Source: Saprolegnia diclina VS20
Taxonomy: Eukaryota > Oomycota > Saprolegniomycetes > Saprolegniales > Saprolegniaceae
Reading direction: 5' to 3'
Assembly: GCF_000281045.1 (NCBI RefSeq)
Contig: NW_008246071.1
Span: forward strand, 66,350 to 121,577
Length of the DNA stretch: 55,228 nt
Within the stretch, counting starts at the first letter, position 1; each line of letters starts with the position of its first letter. Shown here piece after piece: positions 44,409 through 55,228 of the stretch. Made by a program: the position numbers and the translations under genes. The notes under the pieces were generated by a model that made no database searches, was not told where the DNA came from, and saw nothing but the letters and a program-made list of their open reading frames with translations.

Positions 44409-45922
44409 TTAGTGGTTGATGCGCTTGGAGACGTTCTCGACGAGCGAGATCGAGTGGTTGTCCGAGCCCGCAATGAGCTACAAAGCTCGTGAGACTGCAT
44501 CAGCAATACTGGCGCTTGGCGTACCGTGTCCGAGTCGCCGTCGACGTCGAGCGTGTTCCAGGCAGCGCAGCCACGGATGAGCGGCTCGACGACGAGCCCG
44601 TCGACGCGCGCGTGGGTCTGGTACTCGATCTACGCAAATTGGAAACTGAGCACGCGGCACGTACGGTGCCAAGCACCTTGTCGGTCGGCTTTTTCGAAGC
44701 GTGAAAGTCCCACACGTTGACCGTGTTGTCGTCGCTCGCCGTGTAGATGAAGCGCGGCGCCGACGGGTGGCACTGGATGCTGCGGACTAGGCAATGGCGT
44801 CAACAAGAGGGGTCGGATCGAGGCGTACTAGGCTTTTTGTGCTTGCGCTCGGAGCGCACAGCCCCGTTGGCGAGCATGCGTCGGTCCCAAATGCTCAGCC
44901 AGCCGTCGTGGCTGCCCGTCAGGAGCAGTTCGGGGCGCGTCGGGTGCGTGGCCAGACTCGTAAAAGCGCCATTGCCACTACACGCACGTCGTTTCCAGAC
45001 ACTGCACACTAGCCACCGTACTCGGCACAGGTCGCGATCGGAAAGTTGGCGTTCGTCTTGAGATCCCACAACTGCAACTGACCGCTGGGGTTGGAGCTAC
45101 GTAGGCTTGAGCGCCAAGGAGAAATCGGAGTGTCGTACCCTGCCATGGCGATGTACGTGTCGACGCCGAGCATCTTGACGTCGTGAATGGCCCAGCCGTC
45201 GACATCTACGCGATATGTGAGCCGCCAAGTTGACTTACGACCGACGCACCAATGACACGGATATCGTCGAGTCGGTTCAAGTTGGCCCACGCTGCTTGAC
45301 CGCACTCGGACGACGCCACGATCGAGGCCGTTGTCGTGTCCACGTCTAAGCTCGTGATGCTGCCTGCCGTGAGGTTTTCCCATTGCGGAATTGCCTACGA
45401 CCACGTAAGATCTCGAAAAGCCAACGAAATGTGAGCGTACGACGTGCTTGAGTGCAAGCGACGGGTCCGCCTTCACGATGTTTGTGCAGTAGATGCTGCC
45501 GTTGGAGCTGCCGCTAATGACAAAGTCCGAGTTGTTCAAGGACAAGAAGCCTAGCGACGTGACGTCGCCCTCGTGCTTCAAGGAGCAGAGCTCGACGATC
45601 TCGGTCTTGGACGACGCGCTACACCAGCCAGGCATGATCTCTCAGAGGTTGCAGGTCGGCCATGCGTACTGAAACTCATCGGCAAGGTCCATTTGGTCGG
45701 AGGTGGGCATTTGCGGAAAGAGCACCGTGAGCGCATTCTCCTAGCCGTCAAGGTCATGGCCGGCGATAGCAGCGGCGTGACGCCTACCTGCGAGTCGTAG
45801 CTGCCGGCGACGACCAGCGGCGACGCGTAGTCGTCTCCTTCGAGGCAGGCGGCGCCTTTCGCCCCGTGGAGGAACTTGACCGCGCGGACCTTGCGCCCGA
45901 CGTAGCTCATGTGGACCGTCAT
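44409..45922 (-). CDS. NUP43: NUP43-like WD40 nucleoporin, 371 aa
   Basis: This is a seven-bladed WD40 protein of the NUP107-160 (Y) complex. Recognisable blades are HEGDVTSLGFLSLNNSDF, GQLQLWDLKTNANFP, PTRPELLLTGSHDGWLSI and APRFIYTASDDNTVNVW. The closing segment WNTLDVDGDSDTLIAGSD corresponds to the NUP43 end (NTLDV … G-D). Ten exons joined by nine introns (35-51 nt) give an exact frame and a length close to human NUP43 (380 aa). It is convergent with GDAP2 (115 bases between stops). Assignment to NUP43 rather than another seven-blade protein rests on the order of these segments. Confidence 0.78.
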
Positions 45923-46297
45923 CTTTGTATTGCTCCTGTTCATTCAAGAAGCGTGCATTAAATACAGGCCTCGCACTTGAAGCTTGTATATAATTTAATA
46001 CTTCCGGTGAAATCGATATGCCCAGCGATTGGCAGTATTTTAGCGTATTACATCCAATTGGAATGCAGGATTCGATTTTCCCACCTTGCGATCTTCAGGC
46101 AAGCCCGCGCAGGAACAATCACAGAAGCTTTGCCAAGGGCCGAGTGGTGCGGCCTCGTCCGAAGGCGGGTGGGACGAAGGACCATCATTAACTCGCTTCA
46201 ATGACCACCCACAACGAATGCAGGTCGTTTCAAAGTTACCACCATTGGTTTGGCGCCTTCGGTGCATTGCGCTGCAGGTTTGGCGACATCGAATCGG
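45923..46297. other. Divergent promoter region NUP43 / ABCC copy 2
   Basis: It is AT-rich near 45940-46080, with CCAATTGG near 46050. No gene is visible. This flank shows no match to the upstream flank of ABCC copy 1. Confidence 0.4.
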
Positions 46298-50479
<4,182 letters not shown>

Positions 50480-51201
50480 ATACCAGCGCTTGACGCCCGA
50501 AGAGATCGCCCACCGCCAGCACATCAAGACCGACAACCGCGCGCGGCACTTTGATGTCGGCGACATGAACGAGCCGGGCTTGAGCTACGAGACGTCCAAC
50601 GCACAGGAAGACCCGACGGGCCAGCTGCACAAGTACACGGCCAAGCTCAACGTCGAGGCCAAGGGCATGCTCATGCGCACGTCCGCAACCTTTGGGTACG
50701 CCAAGCCCGTGCTTTCGACCTCGACCAAGGACGCGACGCAGTGGAGCCGGCCAGCGATGGACCGCGCGATCGCGATGCGCCAAGAGACGCGCAAGCTCAC
50801 GGGTGCGTTGTCCTTTCTGGGCTCGCCATTGTGACAAAAACGGGAATGTAGGTCCCAAAAAGTGCCCGTTTGAGTTTGGCGACGACGCAATTGAGTACGT
50901 CTCGACCGCCAAGGGAACCATGAACTTTGATCCGAAGGACGCCAAGTGCGCGGTCATGGCGGCCGAGGTCAAAGACGGTAGGCCATGGACAAAAAAGGGT
51001 ACTAGACGCAAATGTGGTAGAATTGCGCAAGTGCCATTTTGAGTTTGGGTGCGATGCGCGGTCGTACTCGACGTCGTCGAACGTGCCCGAGATCGACCCG
51101 GAGCTGTACCGGCAAATGGCGAAGAAGCAAGTGCCGCTCCATGACCCGCGCAAGAACAGCGTCTTCTTTTCCTAACTCAATCTCAATTGGTTGCATTGAT
51201 T

Positions 51202-52137
51202 TTAAAAAAGCGGGTAGCGTCGGTGCGCAAAGAGCTTCATAAAGATATACATGCCGAGGAAGACGACAAAGACGAGCGCGAGAAGCAGCAGCATCTTCCA
51301 CATCGTGAGCCCGTTGTTCAAATGCACCTCGAGCCGCGCGTTCTCCGAGTCGAGCTTGGCCAAGTTGGCCTGCGCGCGGTCGGCAACGCTGTTGATGAGC
51401 GCCGCGTCGTCTTGGAGCGACTCGTCGTAGCTGTGCGCGTACGCCTTCAAGTGCTGTGTCATTTGGTACATCTCGGCCTCCATCGCGTCCTTCTCTTCTT
51501 TCGACTGCTCGGCCGAGGCGCTGGCGCGCACGCCTCTCGTGCCCGCAATGCTACAGAAGGATCATGCATGACGAGGCGCCAGTGCATGCATGTACCCGAG
51601 CTTCTCGCGCATGTCCTTGAGCGAGGCCGTCGGCTGTTCCGGCATATGCGGCGTGGCGCCAAGGAGATCGTCCAAGTCCTCGATGAGATCGTTGGTGTCG
51701 TCCATGAGGCTGACGTTCTGCGCGTCCCAGCCACTCTGTACGTGCTCTTCCAGCTGCGACAAGATCGAGTCCACGTGGCTCTTTGTCGGCGGCTCGGCAG
51801 CGCGCTCGACCGCCTGGACGCGTCGTCGCCGCAGGACGTCTGGCGGCGGAAAGATTTGGTTCTCGTGGCGAAACTGGGGAGGGCAGAGACCGTGGAGATC
51901 GCCAAGAACGCCGACAAGCTCGTCGTACTCGGGCGTGCAGCTCAGGCTCGGATCCAGCTCCATGTGCTTGAGCGCAAACTCGACATTGCGGCAGTACTAC
52001 GTGCAGCGACTCGACATTGGCATGCAGAGAAGGCAGCGTACCGTGGCGACGGCCTCGCTCGAGGCGCAAGAGGCCGACGTGAGGAAGCGCCGGGACGCGG
52101 TCAGCAGGCGCCGCTGGCTCACGCGCTGTGACGTCAT
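51202..52137 (-). CDS. USE1: USE1-type SNARE of Golgi-to-ER transport, 281 aa
   Basis: The protein has an N-terminal helical part (VEFALKHMELDPSLSC), a polar linker, then a SNARE-like helix (EMYQMTQHLKAYAHSYDESL, then INSVADRAQANLAKLDSEN). It ends in a C-terminal membrane anchor (MWKMLLLLALVFVVFLGMYI) with a very short tail. This is the arrangement of USE1/p31, a Q-SNARE acting with syntaxin-18, SEC20 and SEC22. Two introns (51551-51595, 51997-52041) give an exact frame. The start codon lies 31 bases from TATCCGGC at 52168, and a reverse CCGGATA copy lies at 52178. Confidence 0.82.
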
Positions 52138-52167
52138 TATTGCCGCTTGCCAAACTGCCCCTTATGA

Positions 52168-52184
52168 TATCCGGCCGCCGGATA
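52168..52184. promoter_or_regulatory. Inverted pair of TATCCGG elements upstream of USE1
   Basis: TATCCGG (52168-52174) and its reverse CCGGATA (52178-52184) are separated by three bases, making an imperfect palindrome about 31 bases before the USE1 start. The remaining space to 52405 has no gene visible. Confidence 0.45.
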
Positions 52185-52405
52185 ATCGACGCTGAAGCTC
52201 AAACTCAAAACAAAATGCGCACGCTTCTGCATTAGTGCATGCCTTGCACCGAGCTCGAGCGCGACTCCAGACATTGCAGGCAGGGTAGAGTCGCAGCGAT
52301 GTCCATGCAAGCTACGGTGCTAGGCGCGTTGCGTCATCAGCATAAGCGTGGAAGGACTTGGCGGAAGAACTCTATTTCTCAAAAGACACTGCCTGGGATA
52401 GCTAA

Positions 52406-53320
52406 TTAGTTCTTGGCGTTGTAGGCCTTGGAGTCTTGGTTGAGAGGGTTCTGCGGCGACTTGCGCCACTACACAGGATCTAGTGTGAGTCAAAGTAGAG
52501 GACGAACGATACCATTTCGCTGAGACGCTGCTTGTACTGCGAGAGCTTCAAGCCCGGGTAGTCTTCCTTGAGCTGCGGCATCGTGACCTCTTCGAACGCC
52601 TTGTATGCCTGTAGGAAGAATAAGCATCGCTCGAGAGCGCAGCAGCTTCTTGTACCGCCTTGGCACGGCGCTCCGGGTGGCGCTCGTTGCCCTTGTCGTC
52701 CGTGCTGAGCAACGCGAGCGCGTCCTCCACCGAGGTCGCTATCATGCAATATAAGATCTCAAGCTCCTTGCAGTCAAGCGACGTACCTTCCAGAGCGTCC
52801 GAGACGTGGCGGTTCTTGTTTTCATGCAAGTCGATGTCGTCGTTGAAGACAATGTCGTGGCGACCGGCGGGGCGGGCTGGGGCAGGGTCGGCAATGACAC
52901 GCGGCGCCGGCGCAGGCTTGGCACGGCTACCCTTGTTGCTCTTCTTGCCCGTCGGCTCCAAAGCGAGTTCCCACGGCTTGTCCATGTCCTTCATGTTCTT
53001 CGTCTTGGCCTTGGCCTTGACGCCCGACAAGGCGGCTTCCTCTTCTTCCTGGAGACGCTTGAGCTCCGCCTTCTTCGCATCCGCTTGCTGGCGCTTGAGC
53101 TCCTCTTCCTGCTGGCGCTTCGAGCCGCGGGCATCAGCGCCTTGCGCCCACTCCACCGCCGCCGCAGCTTCGGCCTGGGCAGACTTCTTCTTGTTCTTCT
53201 CCGCGTCGTTGGCGGCCTACGCGTAGCCGACAGACAAGACGAGGACGAGACCATGCTGCGTACCTTGCGCTCGTTGGCGGCCGCAGCCTTCGAGTTCATG
53301 TTGCCCTTCTTCGGTCCCAT
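52406..53320 (-). CDS. CCDC124: CCDC124/Lso2-type ribosome-associated protein, 242 aa
   Basis: It starts MGPKKGNMNSKAAAANERK and has a long charged helix (KRQQEEELKRQQADAKKAEL). The globular C-terminal part matches CCDC124: SVEDALALL, then HPERRAKAAYKAFEE, then LKEDYPGLKLSQYKQRL, then the near-invariant end WRKSPQNPLNQDSKAYNA. Five exons (53264-53320, 52787-53216, 52656-52738, 52513-52608, 52406-52468) give an exact frame and a family-typical length. CCDC124 and yeast Lso2 bind idle 80S ribosomes across the intersubunit face and aid restart after dormancy. The palindrome TATCCGGATA lies 67 bases upstream. Confidence 0.93.
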
Positions 53321-53386
53321 CGTTGCAGTCTCTTGCGTTTGGTGAAAATGCGCTAATTGCCATTGAAATTGCGTCTTATCGGGAAA

Positions 53387-53396
53387 TATCCGGATA
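53387..53396. promoter_or_regulatory. Perfect palindrome TATCCGGATA
   Basis: This is the best-conserved copy of the recurring element, in the divergent promoter between CCDC124 (start 53320, minus) and the GNAT gene (start 53667, plus). A further TATCCGGA at about 53633 lies roughly 34 bases before the GNAT start. Confidence 0.5.
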
Positions 53397-53666
53397 CGAG
53401 TTCTGCGTTGAGGTCAAAGACTAAAACCACTCAACTAGTCGATCTGCGATGCTGGCTGCAGCACAATCCATCGGCGCGACGACGCTGCAGCCACTCCGAC
53501 TAGCCTTGAGTCGACCTTCCTTTGCTGTAAATCTCGAGCATTTTCAAGGACCGACGCGGGCCGCATGCCACTAGCCAATCACGGTGGAGGGCGTGGTGGT
53601 GTGCGGCCAGCCAAGCTCTTTCCCACTTTGATGTATCCGGATCCGTCAACCTCGCCCAAGATTCGC

Positions 53667-54602
53667 ATGATCGCTGTGCGGGGGCTGCGGCAGAGCGAAG
53701 AGGACGCGTGGCTCGACCACGTCGCCGAGGTCTTCCGAAGCGGCGCGACGCGGGCATACTTTGCCTCGCACCTGCACAATGACGCGCGGGCGCTCGAGAG
53801 CTGGGACAACATTCTGGTCGCCATCGACAATGGTACCATCGCGGCTAGCGTCCGCGTTGTCCCTCGCTACCAGTACTGGAATGGCGCCGCAGTCGCCATG
53901 TCTGGCATTGCCGAAGTGTCCACCAAGGAGGCGTATCGCCGTCGCGGTCTGGCAGCTCAGCTCATGGAGGCCGCGATTGACGGCCCAATGGCGACCTCGC
54001 AGGTGTCCTGTCTCCATACGAGCTTTGAGCGCATTGGCCACATCTACGCTCGACATGGCTACGTCTCCATGCCGCACATCAAGATGCTAGTGCGCTCCAC
54101 TAGCGGCGTGCCGGCCTCGGTACGACTCGTTCCGCTGGACCTCGAGCGCGACTGCGACGCGTGTCTGCGTATCTACACGGTCTTCTCGTCGCGCTTCAGC
54201 GGTCCCGTCGCCCGCGACCGCGAGTACATCTTGCACTGGGTCCGAGCGCGTCATGCGCAAAAGTCTGTGCGCGCGATTGGAGCATGGCGCGACGCAGAGC
54301 TCCTCGGCTACGTCTTTGCGTGGTCCGAGCCGAGCGAGCGGGCGATTGAAGAGATATGCGTGGACCCGCTGCTGGCAACCACCGAACAAGCAGCGATTGC
54401 GAATGCGCTCCTGGCACATGCGACGTCACAGCCCGTGCTGGTGTCTGCGCCTGTCGTCGCAGCGTTGCACCTGAGTGCCGACGCTAGCGCTGAGGCTGTT
54501 TGCGACCACGGCTGGATGGCCCGTGTTCATCCGGCACTTGGTCTCGCACCGTTTCCAGCTGATCCGCACAACACAGTGTTTTGGGCCACCGACGATTTTT
54601 AG
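53667..54602 (+). CDS. GNAT-family N-acetyltransferase, 311 aa
   Basis: The single-exon gene has a GNAT core. Motif A is AEVSTKEAYRRRGLAAQLME, whose R-R-x-G-x-A loop binds acetyl-CoA pyrophosphate. It is preceded by SVRVVPRYQYWNGAAVAMSG and followed by HTSFERIGHIYARHGYV. The C-terminal half looks like a second, degenerate GNAT-like fold (GAWRDAELLGYVFAW), as in the Eis-type two-domain enzymes. I prefer ATG 53667. The frame is open to 53565, but that part contains the TATCCGG element. Substrate unknown. A CCAAT box lies near 53572. Confidence 0.78.
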   Translation: MIAVRGLRQSEEDAWLDHVAEVFRSGATRAYFASHLHNDARALESWDNILVAIDNGTIAASVRVVPRYQYWNGAAVAMSGIAEVSTKEAYRRRGLAAQLMEAAIDGPMATSQVSCLHTSFERIGHIYARHGYVSMPHIKMLVRSTSGVPASVRLVPLDLERDCDACLRIYTVFSSRFSGPVARDREYILHWVRARHAQKSVRAIGAWRDAELLGYVFAWSEPSERAIEEICVDPLLATTEQAAIANALLAHATSQPVLVSAPVVAALHLSADASAEAVCDHGWMARVHPALGLAPFPADPHNTVFWATDDF

Positions 54603-54801
54603 TTGGCGCGTCAACTATTGTCTAATCGAGCTTCATTTTCTGAATAATCACTGGCACAGGATTGTGAAACTTCGCAGAACACGCCACGTCATGGAGTTGA
54701 ACTGACCGACATGTTGCGCCTTCGTTCGCTCGCAGATTGGAAGGAGAGAGGCCGACACACAGTGTTGTGGTTGGCTCTCCGCAAAATGCATCAGGAGCCG
54801 C

Positions 54802-55092
54802 ATGGTCGCGCCGAGTACATTTTCATTGACCAAAAAAGGACCAATCGGTTGTGTGTTTCCCGGCAATGACGACGCCATCCTCCATGGCCTCTTCCACGAC
54901 ATGCACTACGTCACGCGTGACGGCGTGCTTATCGTGCACCGCTGCGGCCTTCTCTTCGTCGCCCTTGGCTTGGGTACGTGACGCGCCTACCGTCAGCTAA
55001 CGGTGCGGCTAGGCCTGATTGCCTTTTGCGTCGCAGTAGCGGTGGTGGTGCTCACGGTGGCACACGTCGCTAGCGAAAGCGAGCCAACATAA
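54802..55092 (+). CDS. Small single-pass membrane protein, 83 aa
   Basis: The ATG at 54802 and one 39-nt intron (54974-55012) give MVAPSTFSLTKKGPIGC, then a short conserved-looking region (GLFHDMHYVTRDGVLIV), then one membrane helix (IAFCVAVAVVVLTVA) and a short tail. The splice falls in the middle of the hydrophobic stretch and restores the frame exactly. The family is not recognised. The region 54603-54801 upstream is a short spacer. The intron is at the low end of the range here. Confidence 0.5.
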
Positions 55093-55124
55093 TTTACTTT
55101 TCAAATTTATTGGATTAATAATCC

Positions 55125-55228
55125 ATGTATCAACCGATCGACCTCTCTGAATGCTGTAAGTCTAGATGCTGTGGCTTCAAAACTACCGAAAAGCAGCCGA
55201 CCGCAGTGGCGGTGGCGGACAATCACGA
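55125..55228 (+). CDS. Possible 5' end of a Cys-rich protein gene, runs off the window
   Basis: An ATG at 55125 after an AT-rich stretch opens a frame without a stop to the window edge. It encodes a Cys-rich start (MYQPIDLSECCKSRCCGFK). CC-x-x-CC clusters of this kind occur at the palmitoylated ends of membrane-associated proteins. Too short to name. Confidence 0.35.
   Translation, partial: MYQPIDLSECCKSRCCGFKTTEKQPTAVAVADNH

Overview
This is a compact, intron-rich nuclear eukaryotic segment. It is most likely from an oomycete, and my best guess is a member of the Saprolegniales. This rests on the tiny introns, the high third-position GC, and the mix of ciliary, splicing and MSS51-like genes. 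Nearly every multi-exon gene is cut by GT-AG introns of about 35-66 nt. Most begin GTAC, GTA or GTGCG and end TAG or CAG. I joined exons by hand. For almost all genes the joined length is an exact multiple of three and close to the family's usual size, which is the main support for the models. No bacterial, viral or CRISPR-like content was seen, and no tRNA or rRNA gene was recognised.

Layout, left half. 1-1639 is the 3' part of an SLC38A9-type amino-acid transporter. It is followed by a decayed chromodomain fragment and a weak elicitin-like fragment. 2804-6930 is one long TPR + IQ + leucine-rich-repeat gene. A galectin-domain + RRM gene (minus) and DDI1 (plus) share an AT-rich divergent promoter. 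Next come a histidine acid phosphatase (minus), CIR1 (plus), an MSS51-like protein (minus), SMU1 (plus) and CEP20/FOPNL (minus). 17.1-19.7 kb is a decayed zone with a truncated gene carrying a 44-bp tandem repeat and an F-box/LRR pseudogene. It is followed by a small secreted Gly/Trp repeat protein, an MSS51_C + CS-domain protein (minus), a coiled-coil protein (plus), a RING-H2 protein (minus) and a single-pass membrane protein (plus).

Layout, right half. SMG8 (minus), a disordered protein with an internally duplicated exon motif (plus) and an unidentified 847-aa protein (minus) come first. Two full-length ABCC transporters, at 35.3-39.3 kb (minus) and 46.3-50.2 kb (plus), form a large inverted repeat. 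Their last two-thirds, plus downstream DNA, are almost identical over about 3.57 kb, while their first parts are clearly diverged. Between them lie a small membrane protein, a WRC-like zinc protein, V-ATPase subunit e, GDAP2 and NUP43. After the second transporter are an axoneme-like repeat protein, the SNARE USE1, CCDC124, a GNAT acetyltransferase and two small or partial genes.

The genes are mostly independent housekeeping functions: splicing (SMU1, CIR1), mRNA decay (SMG8), proteasome shuttling (DDI1), nuclear pore (NUP43), ER SNARE (USE1), V-ATPase, cilia (CEP20, perhaps the MSS51_C-CS protein) and export (ABCC pair). They are not one operon-like pathway. The observations most worth following are the inverted, apparently gene-converted ABCC pair with its truncated passenger gene, the galectin-RRM fusion, the MSS51_C-CS fusion, and a palindromic TATCCGGATA-type element that recurs about 30-70 nt upstream of many start codons.
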